Positions 17,607-27,132 are shown, numbered from the stretch's first letter. The stretch: DNA of 64,000 nt from Cedecea neteri (GCF_000757825.1 NZ_CP009451.1:310001-374000), one strand, 5' to 3'. Program-made: numbers and translations. Notes: generated by a model from the letters alone, not told the origin.

Positions 17607-17819
17607 ATGAAATTCATCTCCGCAGCCACCCTTCTTCTGGCCCTGGCATCGACAAACGCTCTTGCGGAGCAATCCGGCAGCTTCAACGCCACCCAGGCCA
17701 ACTACGGCAACATGATCTCCTGCTCCGGCGGTCAGCTGTCTAAAGGCCCGCAGCAAACCGCTGCAGAAAAATCTGAAGAACTGGGTTCCCCTTACTATCA
17801 CGGTAACGTTCGTTCATAA
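17607..17819 (+). CDS. marB: MarB, small periplasmic protein of the mar operon
   Basis: 70 residues from the ATG at 17607, behind GAGGAA. A signal peptide (1-21, ending ALA) precedes a short mature part ending GSPYYHGNVRS; the GxPYY motif is shared with E. coli MarB (GVPYYNQ). The rest is poorly conserved, as usual for MarB. In E. coli it indirectly lowers marA expression. Position as third gene of the operon is the main evidence. Confidence 0.85.
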   Translation: MKFISAATLLLALASTNALAEQSGSFNATQANYGNMISCSGGQLSKGPQQTAAEKSEELGSPYYHGNVRS

Positions 17820-17830
17820 GATGCAGGCTA

Positions 17831-17852
17831 ACCCGCCCGATGCTGGGCGGGT
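17831..17852. terminator. hairpin between convergent marB and eamA
   Basis: ACCCGCCC (17831-17838) pairs perfectly with GGGCGGGT (17845-17852) around a 6-base loop. The T run is weak, but its position between convergent stops suggests a bidirectional terminator. Confidence 0.6.
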
Positions 17853-17862
17853 GCCGCGAACG

Positions 17863-18765
17863 TCAGGAAGAGACTCGTTTCACCGAACGCCTGAAGCGCA
17901 AACCAAAGACGTTGATATACAGCCCCCCCATAATCAGTACCGCCCCTAACAGCTGCATTACCGTTAGCGTCTCCCCGAGCATCAGCGCGGCGCTTGCCAT
18001 ACCGACCACCGGCACCAAAAGCGACAGCGGCGCCACTCGCCAGGTTTCATAGCGCCCAAGCAGCGTGCCCCAAATACCGTAGCCCACAATGGTCGAGATA
18101 AACGCCAGATAGATAAGCGACAGAATGGTCGTACCGTCTATATTCACCAGGCTTTGCAGCATGGTTTCTGGCCCATCCAGCAGCCAGCTTGCGGCAAAGA
18201 ACGGCAGCACCGGAATAAGCGCGCTCCAGACGATAAGCGACATGATGGCCGGACGCGGCTCGTGCTGCATGATCTTCTTGTTGAAGATATTGCCGAAAGC
18301 CCAGCTCAGGCCTGCCGCCAGCGTCAGCATAAATCCGAGCAGCGCCACGTGCTGCCCTGCAAAACTGCCTTCAATCAGCACCAGCACGCCGAATACCGCG
18401 AGGGTAATCCCCGCCAGCTGTTTGGCCTGAAGGCGTTCGCCAAAGAAAAACGTGCCCAGAATGATGGTGAAAAACGCCTGAGACTGCAGCACCAGAGAAG
18501 CCAGCCCGGCGGGCATACCAAACTTAATCGCGGTAAACAGGAAGGCGAACTGCCCGAAGCTGATGGTCAGCGCATAGGCCGCCAGCAGGCGAAAAGGCAG
18601 CTTCGGGCGGGCAACGAACAACATCGCCGGGAACGCCACCAGTAAAAAGCGCAGCCCCGCCAGCATCAGCGGCGGCATGTTGTGCAGCCCCAGCTTGATT
18701 GCCACAAAATTCACGCCCCAAATCACCACCACCAGCAACGCCAGCAGTCCATCTTTACGCGTCAT
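17863..18765 (-). CDS. eamA: DMT-family exporter EamA (cysteine/O-acetylserine)
   Basis: 300 residues from the ATG at 18765, with ten predicted transmembrane helices in two EamA repeats. It closely matches E. coli EamA (YdeD, 299), including VVIWGVNFVAIKLGLHNMPP. EamA exports O-acetylserine and cysteine. It lies directly after marB, in the E. coli order, in convergent orientation. The 198-base gap to ydeE contains GATACA-N7-TGTATC, a possible operator that I could not assign. Confidence 0.94.
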   Translation of the reverse strand: MTRKDGLLALLVVVIWGVNFVAIKLGLHNMPPLMLAGLRFLLVAFPAMLFVARPKLPFRLLAAYALTISFGQFAFLFTAIKFGMPAGLASLVLQSQAFFTIILGTFFFGERLQAKQLAGITLAVFGVLVLIEGSFAGQHVALLGFMLTLAAGLSWAFGNIFNKKIMQHEPRPAIMSLIVWSALIPVLPFFAASWLLDGPETMLQSLVNIDGTTILSLIYLAFISTIVGYGIWGTLLGRYETWRVAPLSLLVPVVGMASAALMLGETLTVMQLLGAVLIMGGLYINVFGLRFRRSVKRVSS

Positions 18766-18963
18766 AACCCTGCCTCTGTATTTATTATCGATTTGTAAAA
18801 AAATAAACCTTATCCGCCTGAGCAAACAGATACAGATCCCACTTTTTGCCGGGGATACAGATGTGTTGTATCGTGCCTTCGCCAAAACTGGTCGCTATAC
18901 CAGGCTGATTTTTCGTGATAAATCTTTCACCCTCTTATCTCATCACAATTAAAACATGCCGCC

Positions 18964-20178
18964 ATGACCGCCCTCAGTAAACTGTTCTCAGGCAAACAAC
19001 TTGCAACAACTGTGTTACTTATTTCTTCGCTGCTGCTGACCATTGGCCGGGGACTTACGCTGCCGTTTATGACCATTTATCTGTCGCGCGAGTACCATAT
19101 GGCGCTGAAGGATATTGGCCTGGCGATTACCGTCGCGCTGGTCGCCGGGGTGATATTCAGCCTTTGGTTTGGCATCCTTGCAGACAAATTCGATAAGAAA
19201 AAAGCCATGCTGTTGGCTATCGTCATCTTCCTCGGCGGCTTTGCGGTCATCCCGCTGGTGCATAACGCGGGACTGGTGGTGCTGTTTTACTCGATCATCA
19301 ACTGCTCTTACACGGTGTTTTCCGTGGTGGTTAAGGCATGGTTCTCCGACACGCTGGACGTTAGCCTGAAACCCAAAATATTCTCCCTCAACTATACCTT
19401 CGTTAACGTCGGCTGGACGGTCGGCCCGCCGATAGGCACCTTTGTGGTGATGTACAGCACCAACCTGCCGTTCTGGCTCTCCGCCATGACCGCCCTGCTG
19501 CCAATTCTGATGATTGGGCGCTATGTAAAAAGCCAGCCGGTCAGCGCCAGCAGCGTCACTGATACTGAAGATAAGGTGCTGCCGTCGCCGCGCATGATGC
19601 TGCGCGATAAACAGCTTATGTGGTTCACCACTTCGGCTTTTTTAGGCTCGATGGTTTACGGCGCCTTCGCCGGCTGCCTGTCGCAGTACGCAATTGTTAT
19701 CGGTGATACCGGGCTGGCTGAAAAAGTCGTCAGCGTCGTGCTGTCGGTAAACGCCATTGTTGTCGTCGCTTTCCAGTACTTCCTGGGGAAAAACATTCGC
19801 CCCGATAACATCAAAAAGATGATGTTCTTCGGTACGATCTTTTTCGTCTTCGGCCTTGGCGGCTTTATGATTTCAGGCACGAACCTGTGGCTGTGGGGGC
19901 TGTCTTCGCTGGTGTTTACCCTTGGCGAGCTTATCTATGCGCCGGGGGAATATATGCTTATCGACAATATCGCGCCGCCGGGGCTGAAATCCAGCTACTT
20001 TGCCGCGCAGCAGCTTGGCTGGCTCGGCGGGGCCTGTAACCCACTGGTCACCGGCCTGCTGCTGAGCTGGCTGCCGTCTTACATGCTGTTTGTGGTGCTG
20101 ATGGGCACGATTTTACTGGCTTACTACGCCATCGTGATTGGCATGAATACGCCGCCCCGCCAGCCTCTCACGGCCTGA
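18964..20178 (+). CDS. ydeE: MFS transporter YdeE (dipeptide exporter)
   Basis: 404 residues with about twelve transmembrane helices, similar throughout to E. coli YdeE. SSLLLTIGRGLTLPFMTIYLSREY opens the protein and FGILADKFDKKKAMLL is the MFS loop 2-3 motif. E. coli YdeE has been linked to dipeptide export. Divergent from eamA, as in E. coli. In E. coli mgtS follows ydeE; here mgtS is 39 kb away, so the segment has been rearranged. Confidence 0.9.
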   Translation: MTALSKLFSGKQLATTVLLISSLLLTIGRGLTLPFMTIYLSREYHMALKDIGLAITVALVAGVIFSLWFGILADKFDKKKAMLLAIVIFLGGFAVIPLVHNAGLVVLFYSIINCSYTVFSVVVKAWFSDTLDVSLKPKIFSLNYTFVNVGWTVGPPIGTFVVMYSTNLPFWLSAMTALLPILMIGRYVKSQPVSASSVTDTEDKVLPSPRMMLRDKQLMWFTTSAFLGSMVYGAFAGCLSQYAIVIGDTGLAEKVVSVVLSVNAIVVVAFQYFLGKNIRPDNIKKMMFFGTIFFVFGLGGFMISGTNLWLWGLSSLVFTLGELIYAPGEYMLIDNIAPPGLKSSYFAAQQLGWLGGACNPLVTGLLLSWLPSYMLFVVLMGTILLAYYAIVIGMNTPPRQPLTA

Positions 20179-20193
20179 CGAGGCATCATTCAA

Positions 20194-21372
20194 CTAAACG
20201 GCTTTTTCGTATTTGATAAAGCCGGACTTCTGCGCCACTTTGTCGTACAGGGTTTGCGCCGTGGCGTTGGTTTCATGGGTATGCCAGTAAAGGCGCGAGC
20301 TGTTGTTGGCCTCTGCGTGCTGGCGTACCGCTTCAATCAGCGCCCGGCCAACGCCTTTGCCTCTTGCCTGCGGGGCCGCAAACAGATCCTCGAGATAGCA
20401 GTACTGGGTTGCTGACCAGGTGCTGCGGTGATAGAGGAAGTGGGTGAATCCCAGCATGTTCCCCTGCTCGTCGAAGGCGCCCAGGCCCCGTACCGGCTCT
20501 TGCTCATTCAGCATGCGCTGCCAGGTTAAATCCGTGACGTTGTCACTTATTTGTGCGTCGTAGAAGGTCAGGTAGCCCTGCCAGAGTGCTTGCCACGCTT
20601 CGCGGTCGTCCGCCGTTAACGGGCGCACGTCTACCCGACGAGCGGGTTCGCTTTTCTGGCGGCTAAGTGCATCGCGAATAGCCGCCAGCCCTGTACGCTG
20701 CACGCCGTTGGTCATATTTTCCGGGGACAGCCAGCTCTCAAAAGCGAGCTTCACCAGCGGCCATTCACCATCGGTGATGGAGAACCAGGCCGTATCGCGA
20801 GTGCGCCCTTTGTAAATCCCCATCTGGCGGAATACGCCCTCAAAGCGGAAACCAAACCGCAGCGCGGCACGACGGGAAGGTCCGTTCAGGCTATCGCACT
20901 TCCACTCGTAGCGGCGGTAACCCAACACTTCAAAGGCATACTTCATCAGTAAGAAATGCGCTTCCGTAGCCTGAACGGTACGCTGTAGCAGCGGGGAGAA
21001 CACCACAAACCCGACTTCAATACTGCCGTTCGCCGGGTCAATACGCATCAGCGACAGCGTGCCAAGCGCTTTGCCGCTGGCGTTATCCACGACGGCAAAA
21101 TGGAAAGGATCTGCACTTTGCCCGGCGCCGGTGATGTAGCTGATAAAATCGGCCTCGTTATCAAACGGCCCAACGCTCAGGTAAGTCCAGCCACGCGAAT
21201 CTTCGGCCTGGCTCCAGGCCTGCCAAAGCTGTGCCCCATGCCGCTCCACGCTCAACGGTTCGAGGCGGCAAAACTGCCCGTTTAAGGTGACGCGTTCCGG
21301 CAGCGGGCGTCGCTGCCAGTCAGGGAGAGATAAGCCAATCGGCTGCTGGAAACTGTTGACGGTAAAAGACAT
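20194..21372 (-). CDS. tandem-domain GNAT acetyltransferase (RimJ/RimL-type plus second GNAT)
   Basis: 392 residues from the ATG at 21372 (AGAGG upstream). The first half (about 25-210) resembles RimJ/RimL-type acetyltransferases: LEPLSVERHG, GTLSLMRIDPANGSIEVGFVVFSPLLQRT and YRRYEWKCDSLNGPSRRAALRFGFRFEGVFRQ. After a linker, the second half (about 245-392) is a separate GNAT domain with VRPLTADDREAWQALW and YLEDLFAAPQARGKGVGRALIEAVRQHA. Both acetyl-CoA sites look intact, so this seems a true fusion of two enzymes. It lies just downstream of urtE on the same strand, with 94 bases between. Substrates unknown. Confidence 0.85.
   Translation of the reverse strand: MSFTVNSFQQPIGLSLPDWQRRPLPERVTLNGQFCRLEPLSVERHGAQLWQAWSQAEDSRGWTYLSVGPFDNEADFISYITGAGQSADPFHFAVVDNASGKALGTLSLMRIDPANGSIEVGFVVFSPLLQRTVQATEAHFLLMKYAFEVLGYRRYEWKCDSLNGPSRRAALRFGFRFEGVFRQMGIYKGRTRDTAWFSITDGEWPLVKLAFESWLSPENMTNGVQRTGLAAIRDALSRQKSEPARRVDVRPLTADDREAWQALWQGYLTFYDAQISDNVTDLTWQRMLNEQEPVRGLGAFDEQGNMLGFTHFLYHRSTWSATQYCYLEDLFAAPQARGKGVGRALIEAVRQHAEANNSSRLYWHTHETNATAQTLYDKVAQKSGFIKYEKAV
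20534..20546. other. matS site (MatP binding, Ter macrodomain)
   Basis: GTGACGTTGTCAC, a perfect matS match inside the tandem acetyltransferase gene (minus strand encodes Asp-Asn-Val-Thr). A one-mismatch copy, GAGACGTTGTCAC, lies at 25258-25270 within urtB. Confidence 0.85.
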
Positions 21373-21466
21373 GCTAACCTCTGGAATTCGATAGTGAATA
21401 TCAAAAACTATAGGCGCGTAGAGGTTCAGCCGAAAGGGCCACAATCATTAAATTTTGGCAGACCAC

Positions 21467-22165
21467 TTATATCGCCACCAGTCCCCGGACGCCGTCCTGT
21501 TCCATCGCGCTGCCGTCGCCACGCTGGACTATCTCCCCCCGCGACATCACCAGGTACTGGTCGGCAAGCTCTGCGGCAAAATCATAAAACTGTTCCACCA
21601 GCAGAATAGCCATATCGCCCCGCCCGGCGAGATGCCGAATCACCTGGCCAATCTCTTTAATGATCGACGGCTGTATCCCTTCCGTGGGCTCATCCAGAAT
21701 CAGCAACTGCGGCCTACAGGCCAGCGCCCGGCCAATCGCCAGCTGCTGTTGCTGCCCGCCGGAGAGATCGCCCCCGCGCCTGAGCCTCATCTCTTTCAAC
21801 ACCGGAAATAGCTGGTAAATCTCGTCCGGCACGGCCTTTGCTTCGCCCCCGGAAAAGCGCGACAGCCCCATCAGCAGGTTTTCTTCCACCGTCAGCCGGG
21901 GAAAGATATCTCGCCCTTGAGGAACGTAGGCGATGCCCGCCTGAACGCGCTGGTGCGGCCTGCGCTGGGTTATTGTCTGCCCCTGCCAGCTGATGCTGCC
22001 GCCCTTCACAGGCACAAGCCCCATCAGGCATTTCAGCAGCGTGGTTTTCCCCACGCCGTTACGCCCGAGCAGGCAGGTCACTTCCCCCACGCGCACCTCA
22101 AAGCTGACGCCGCGCAAAATATGGCTGCCGCCGTAATACTGGTTAAGCTCATTCACCTGCAGCAT
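21467..22165 (-). CDS. urtE: urea ABC transporter ATPase UrtE
   Basis: 232 residues, a LivF-like ATPase. Walker A GRNGVGKT is at 34-41, signature LSGGQQQQL, Walker B LLILDEPTEG, where the TEGIQPSII continuation is typical of UrtE. With UrtD it powers urea import through UrtBC. Last of the five urt genes, 9 bases after urtD. Confidence 0.95.
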   Translation of the reverse strand: MLQVNELNQYYGGSHILRGVSFEVRVGEVTCLLGRNGVGKTTLLKCLMGLVPVKGGSISWQGQTITQRRPHQRVQAGIAYVPQGRDIFPRLTVEENLLMGLSRFSGGEAKAVPDEIYQLFPVLKEMRLRRGGDLSGGQQQQLAIGRALACRPQLLILDEPTEGIQPSIIKEIGQVIRHLAGRGDMAILLVEQFYDFAAELADQYLVMSRGEIVQRGDGSAMEQDGVRGLVAI

Positions 22166-22174
22166 GTTTGCTCC

Positions 22175-22975
22175 TTAGCGCCCAAGATAGACCTCGATAA
22201 CCTGCTCATTCGCCTGCACCTCACGCAGAGATCCTTCCGCCAGCACCTGGCCCTGATGCAGCACGGTGACGTGGTCAGCGATAGTTTCGACAAAGCCCAT
22301 ATCGTGCTCAACCACCATCAGCGAGTGCTTGCCCGCCAGGCTGCGGAACAGCTCCGCCGTGTACTCTGTTTCGGCATCCGTCATGCCCGCTGCAGGCTCG
22401 TCCAGCAGCAGCAAATGCGGCTCCTGTACCAGCAGCATGCCGATTTCCAGAAACTGTTTTTGCCCGTGAGAAAGCAGCCCCGCCCCGCGATGGCGTTCTC
22501 CCGTCAGCCGGAGCGTGATTAACATTTCGTCGATACGATCGCGCTGTTCGCCGCTGAGCTTTGCCCGCAGGCTTGCCCACACGGATTTATCGTTTTTCTG
22601 CGCAATTTCCAGATTTTCAAAGACCGTGAGCGCCTCAAAGACCGTTGGCTTTTGAAACTTACGGCCAATGCCCCTCCGGGCGATTTCAATGGGTTCCAGC
22701 CGCATCAGGTCGATGGACTGATCGTAAAAAGCTTTGCCGCTTTGGGGTTTGGTTTTGCCGGTGATCACGTCCATCAGCGTAGTTTTGCCCGCGCCGTTAG
22801 GGCCAATCACGCAGCGCAGCTCGCCCACGCCGATGTTCAGCGACAAATTGGTCAGCGCCTGGAAGCCGTCAAAGTTAACGTTGATATTTTCCAGCGCCAG
22901 CACCGGGTCGGTTTGCTCGCGAAAGCGGTCCGTAGGATGCTGGCGGGTAAACAGGGATTCGGCGGGCTGCATCAT
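22175..22975 (-). CDS. urtD: urea ABC transporter ATPase UrtD
   Basis: 266 residues, a LivG-like ATPase with Walker A GPNGAGKTT (about 58-66), signature LLSHGQKQFLEIGML (SHGQ replacing SGGQ, common in this family) and Walker B LLLLDEPAAGMTDAE. It carries an N-terminal extension of about 25 residues (MMQPAESLFTRQHPTDRF). The start overlaps the urtC stop by 4 bases, indicating translational coupling. Confidence 0.95.
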   Translation of the reverse strand: MMQPAESLFTRQHPTDRFREQTDPVLALENINVNFDGFQALTNLSLNIGVGELRCVIGPNGAGKTTLMDVITGKTKPQSGKAFYDQSIDLMRLEPIEIARRGIGRKFQKPTVFEALTVFENLEIAQKNDKSVWASLRAKLSGEQRDRIDEMLITLRLTGERHRGAGLLSHGQKQFLEIGMLLVQEPHLLLLDEPAAGMTDAETEYTAELFRSLAGKHSLMVVEHDMGFVETIADHVTVLHQGQVLAEGSLREVQANEQVIEVYLGR

Positions 22976-24045
22976 TTCTCTCCTTTGCGCAGCAGGCCAA
23001 TGACCCCGCGCGGTAAAAATAGCGTCACCAGAATAAATATCAGGCCGAGAAACAGCTGCCAGTACTCCGGCACCGCCATGGTGAAGTAGCTTTTAGCCCC
23101 GTTCACCAGCCCTGCGCCCAATACCGGGCCAATTAGCGTGCCGCGCCCGCCCAGCGCCACCCAGATGGCGGCCTCAATCGAGTTGGTCGGTGACATCTCA
23201 CCGGGGTTAATAATGCCGACCTGCGGAACATACAGCGCCCCGGCCAGCCCGCAAAGCACGGCGGAAAGCGTCCACACCAGCAGCTTGAAGCCTTTCGGAT
23301 CGTAGCCGCAGTAGGTCAGCCGGTTTTCCGCATCACGCACCGCAGTCAGAATGCGGCCAAACTTGCTGCGTGCCAGCCAAAAGCCTAGCCCGACGCTTGC
23401 CACCAACAGCAAAACGGTGGCGATAAACAGCCCGATTCGCGTGCCGGTTGCCGTCACCGGCATCCGCAACAGCGTGGTAAACCCGGTGAAGCCGTTATTG
23501 CCGCCAAAGCCGGTTTCATTGCGGAAAAACAGCAGCATCCCCGCGTATGTCAGCGCCTGGGTCATGATCGAGAAGTAAACGCCCTTAATCTTTGAGCGAA
23601 AGGCGAAATAGCCGAAAACAAACGCCAGCAGCCCCGGAATCGCCATTGCCAGCAGCAGAGCCCAGGCGAAGTGCTGCGTCCCCCACCAGTACCACGGCAG
23701 CTCGCTCCACGAGAGAAACGACATAAAACCGGGCAGCCCGTCACCTGCGGCCTGGCGCATCAGGTACATCCCCATGGCGTAGCCGCCGAGGGCAAAAAAC
23801 AGGCCGTGACCGAGGGAGAGTAACCCGGCATAGCCCCAGACTAAATCCAGCGCCACTGCCACGGTGGCATAGCAGAGGATCTTGCCGACAAGCGTCATAG
23901 TGTAGGTCGACAGGCTGAACGGATTGCTGCCGGGCAACAGCGTCAGGAACGGCAGCGTCAGCAGCAAAACCACCAGCAGCGTGCCCAAAACCAAAGTCAG
24001 GCGCGGCGCTTTACGTCCGAGCGTTAAAGTCAGCGGCATAGTCAT
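22972..24045 (-). CDS. urtC: urea ABC transporter permease UrtC
   Basis: 357 residues, a LivM-like permease with eight to ten transmembrane helices. DLVWGYAGLLSLGHGLFFALGGYAMGMYLM and ALGGRGTLIGPVLGAGLVNGAKSYFT are characteristic of UrtC. Forms the membrane channel with UrtB. Its start shares one base with the urtB stop at 24045. Confidence 0.95.
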   Translation of the reverse strand: MTMPLTLTLGRKAPRLTLVLGTLLVVLLLTLPFLTLLPGSNPFSLSTYTMTLVGKILCYATVAVALDLVWGYAGLLSLGHGLFFALGGYAMGMYLMRQAAGDGLPGFMSFLSWSELPWYWWGTQHFAWALLLAMAIPGLLAFVFGYFAFRSKIKGVYFSIMTQALTYAGMLLFFRNETGFGGNNGFTGFTTLLRMPVTATGTRIGLFIATVLLLVASVGLGFWLARSKFGRILTAVRDAENRLTYCGYDPKGFKLLVWTLSAVLCGLAGALYVPQVGIINPGEMSPTNSIEAAIWVALGGRGTLIGPVLGAGLVNGAKSYFTMAVPEYWQLFLGLIFILVTLFLPRGVIGLLRKGEK

Positions 24046-25616
24046 CAGTCAATGACCCTCCCTTTGAGCGCGAACAGCCCCTGAGGACGTTTCTGAATAA
24101 ACAGCACGATCAGCCCCAGAATAAGAATCTTACCCAGCACCGCGCCGATTTGCGGCTCGAGTATTTTGTTAAAGATGCCCAGCCCGAACGCCGCCGCCAC
24201 GCTACCGGCAAGCTGCCCCACGCCGCCGAGCACCACCACCAGGAAGGAGTCGATGATGTAGCCCTGCCCAAGCTCCGGGCCAACGTTACCCAGTTGAGAA
24301 AGCGCCACGCCGCCCAAACCTGCAATGCCTGACCCAAGCCCGAATGCGAGCATATCCACGCGCCCGGTGGACACGCCGCAGCAGGCCGCCATCGCGCGAT
24401 TTTGCGTCACGGCGCGCACGTTCATCCCCAGCCGCGTTTTGTTCAGCAACAGCCAGGTAAACAGCAGCACCAGCAGCACAAAACCCAGCACCACCAGGCG
24501 ATTCCACGGCAGGATCAGGTTCGGTAGCACCTGCAGGCCGCCCGACAGCCAGGCCGGATTAGCCACTTCCACGTTCTGAGCGCCAAACAGCATGCGCACG
24601 ATCTGGATCAGCATCAGGCTGATGCCCCATGTCGCCAGCAGCGTTTCCAGCGGGCGACCGTACAAATGACGAATAATCGTGCGCTCAAGCGCCATGCCGA
24701 TCCCGGCGGTGACGGCAAAAGCCACCGGCAGCGCGACCAGCGGATAAAACGCCAGCCACGCCGGAGCAAACTGCTGGAACCCGGCCTGAACAAGCCAGGC
24801 AGAGTACGCGCCAAGCATCAGCATTTCGCCGTGAGCCATGTTGATCACGCCCAGCAGGCCGTAGGTAATTGCCAGGCCGAGCGCGGCCAGCAGCAGAATC
24901 GAGCCAAGGGAAAGCCCCATAAACGCCTGACCAAGGATTTCACCCAGCCTCTGGCGATGCTCAATTTTACGCAGACCCTCTGTGGCGGCCTGGCGCACCT
25001 CCGCATTCGGCTCCGCGCTTGCGTCGGTTAATGGTTTGAGCAAAGCCTCAGTTTCCGGGTCGCTGGACTGGCTCAGAAGCTTTACCGCATCCAGACGCAC
25101 TTCTGCCTGCGGACTTGTCAGCTCCAGACGGGCAATCGCCAGCCCAAGCGCTGCCCGCACGCTTTGCTCTTTTTCTGCGTTTATACGCTGCTGAAGAATC
25201 GGGAGTAATTCCGGCGGAGCCTCTTTCTGCAAGGCTTTAGCCGCATTTAAACGCATAGAGACGTTGTCACTTATTAATTGATGGCTCGCCAGCGCCCCGG
25301 CGACCAGCACACGAAGCCTGTTGGTCAGCCGCAGCTTTTTTGTCTCGCCCTGCGGTTGGGCCTCATCCCCTAATGGAGTCAGGCCTGCGTCGGTCTGGTT
25401 AAAGGCCGAGTGCCCGTCGGTGACCAGCGTTTCCTGCTTAAGCGCGTTGAGCAGCGGCAAGCGAGCGGGATCGGGCGATAGCGTCCAGTTCTGGAGCAGC
25501 TCCGCCTGAGCCGTACGATTCGCGGTCGAAAACGTCTCCGCGTCACCGGCGGCGGCAAGCCCCGGCAATAAAGCGGCCACAACCAGCAGCAGCCGGGCCA
25601 GTGTTGCTAACGTCAT
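24045..25616 (-). CDS. urtB: urea ABC transporter permease UrtB
   Basis: 523 residues, longer than LivH-type permeases because a signal-like segment and an exported helical N-terminal domain (about 25-215, with HEAT-like repeats such as VRLDAVKLLSQSSDPETEALLKPL) precede the permease part. That extension is typical of UrtB. The permease half holds AITYGLLGVINMAHGEMLMLGAYSAWL and ALSQLGNVGPELGQGYIIDSFLVVVLGGVGQLAGS. A 212-base repeat-rich gap separates it from urtA. Confidence 0.94.
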   Translation of the reverse strand: MTLATLARLLLVVAALLPGLAAAGDAETFSTANRTAQAELLQNWTLSPDPARLPLLNALKQETLVTDGHSAFNQTDAGLTPLGDEAQPQGETKKLRLTNRLRVLVAGALASHQLISDNVSMRLNAAKALQKEAPPELLPILQQRINAEKEQSVRAALGLAIARLELTSPQAEVRLDAVKLLSQSSDPETEALLKPLTDASAEPNAEVRQAATEGLRKIEHRQRLGEILGQAFMGLSLGSILLLAALGLAITYGLLGVINMAHGEMLMLGAYSAWLVQAGFQQFAPAWLAFYPLVALPVAFAVTAGIGMALERTIIRHLYGRPLETLLATWGISLMLIQIVRMLFGAQNVEVANPAWLSGGLQVLPNLILPWNRLVVLGFVLLVLLFTWLLLNKTRLGMNVRAVTQNRAMAACCGVSTGRVDMLAFGLGSGIAGLGGVALSQLGNVGPELGQGYIIDSFLVVVLGGVGQLAGSVAAAFGLGIFNKILEPQIGAVLGKILILGLIVLFIQKRPQGLFALKGRVID

Positions 25617-25645
25617 GGCGTTCTCCTGTTTGATTTCACCCTGTT

Positions 25646-25807
25646 GCCCCTCACCCTAACCCTCTCCCCAGAGGGGCGAGGGAGTAAAGAATTTAACCCT
25701 CTCCCCAGAGGGGCGAGGGAGTAAAGAATTTCACCCTCTCCCTTCCAAAAAGAGGGCATTCACGCTTTTCCCCCTCTCCCTTCCAGGGAGAGGGCCGGGG
25801 TGAGGGT
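25646..25807. repeat. composite G/C-rich palindromic intergenic repeat (REP/BIME-like), urtA-urtB gap
   Basis: The block opens with CCCCTCACCCTAACCCTCTC and closes with its approximate inverse, ending GGGCCGGGGTGAGGG. Inside is a tandem pair CCCTCTCCCCAGAGGGGCGA followed by GGGAGTAAAGAATTT, then a CCCTTCCAGGGAG hairpin. The same composite occurs at 34597-34730 and 48385-48475. Transcribed within the urt operon, its hairpins could stabilise the upstream urtA message, which encodes the binding protein needed in excess. Confidence 0.85.
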
Positions 25808-25828
25808 AAAATCAGCTAAGGGTATAAA

Positions 25829-27100
25829 TTAGTTGCTGACGGTCTTTACCGGCAGCTCTGATTTCTTATCGTTCCCCGGAATAAACGGACTCCACGGCTG
25901 GGCGCGCACAGGTTTGTCGGTCTGCCACACCACGTTGAACTGGCCGTTACTTTCGATCTCGCCGATCATCACCGGCTTGTGCAGATGGTGGTTGGTGGCA
26001 TCCATCGTCAGGGTAAAGCCAGACGGCGCTTTAAAGGTCTGCCCGGCCATCGCCGCGCGGACTTTATCCACGTCCGTCGTGCCCGCTTTCTCAACGGCCT
26101 GCGCCCACATATGAATGCCAACGTAGGTCGCTTCCATCGGGTCATTGGTCACGACGGTATTGGCGTTCGGCAGATTGTGGGCTTTGGCATAGGCCTTCCA
26201 CTCGTTAACAAATTGCTTGTTGGTCGGGTTATCGACGGACTCGAAGTAGTTCCAGGCCGCGAGGTTGCCCACCAGCGGTTTAGTGTCGATGCCGCGCAGC
26301 TCTTCTTCACCCACGGAGAAGGCCACCACCGGCACGTCGGTCGCCTTCAGCCCCTGGTTCGCCAGCTCTTTGTAGAACGGCACGTTAGAGTCACCGTTAA
26401 TGGTGGAGATCACCGCCGTTTTACCGCCAGCGGAGAATTTTTTGATATTGGCCACGATGGTCTGGTAGTCGCTGTGGCCAAACGGCGTGTAGACCTCTTC
26501 AATGTCTTTATCCTGAACGCCCTTAGAGTGCAGGAAGGCGCGCAGGATCTTATTGGTGGTGCGCGGATAAACGTAGTCCGTCCCCAACAGGAAGAAGCGC
26601 TTCGCCGCCCCGCCGTCTTCGCTCATCAGGTATTCCACCGCCGGAATCGCCTGCTGGTTAGGTGCCGCCCCGGTATAAAACACGTTCGGCGACATCTCTT
26701 CCCCTTCGTACTGCACCGGATAGAACAGCAGGCCGTTCAGCTCTTCAAACACCGGCAGCACGGATTTACGCGACACGGACGTCCAGCAGCCGAACACCAC
26801 GGCCACCTTATCCTGGCTCAGCAACTGGCGGGCTTTTTCGGCAAACAGCGGCCAGTTTGACGCCGGGTCAACCACCACCGGCTCCAGCTTTTTGCCGAGT
26901 ACGCCGCCCTTCGCGTTAATGTCGTCGATGGTCATCAACGCCACGTCTTTAAGCGGCGTCTCTGAAATGGCCATGGTGCCCGACAGCGAGTGCATGATCC
27001 CAACTTTGATGGTATCTGCCGCCTGGGCGGCAAACGCCAGCCCGAAGCTGACAACCGAAGCGGAAAGCGCGAAAGCTTTAACAAAGGTACGACGTTGCAT
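25829..27100 (-). CDS. urtA: urea ABC transporter substrate-binding protein UrtA
   Basis: 423 residues. The N terminus MQRRTFVKAFALSASVVSFG has a twin-arginine pair before a hydrophobic stretch ending AAQA, consistent with Tat export. The mature part is a type I periplasmic binding fold: IKVGIMHSLSGTMAISETPLKD, VVFGCWTSVSRKSVLPVFEE, FYPVQYEGEEMSPNVFYTGAAPNQQ and NDPMEATYVGIHMWAQAVEKA match UrtA-type urea and short-amide binding proteins. It follows the GntR gene by 32 bases in the operon. Confidence 0.95.
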   Translation of the reverse strand: MQRRTFVKAFALSASVVSFGLAFAAQAADTIKVGIMHSLSGTMAISETPLKDVALMTIDDINAKGGVLGKKLEPVVVDPASNWPLFAEKARQLLSQDKVAVVFGCWTSVSRKSVLPVFEELNGLLFYPVQYEGEEMSPNVFYTGAAPNQQAIPAVEYLMSEDGGAAKRFFLLGTDYVYPRTTNKILRAFLHSKGVQDKDIEEVYTPFGHSDYQTIVANIKKFSAGGKTAVISTINGDSNVPFYKELANQGLKATDVPVVAFSVGEEELRGIDTKPLVGNLAAWNYFESVDNPTNKQFVNEWKAYAKAHNLPNANTVVTNDPMEATYVGIHMWAQAVEKAGTTDVDKVRAAMAGQTFKAPSGFTLTMDATNHHLHKPVMIGEIESNGQFNVVWQTDKPVRAQPWSPFIPGNDKKSELPVKTVSN

Positions 27101-27132
27101 AAGTCTGACTCCCCTGAAGAAACGATAAATGG

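Noticed and set aside
25979..26860. 293-codon plus-strand frame
   Set aside because: Antisense to urtA, composition as expected for a mirror frame, no motif.
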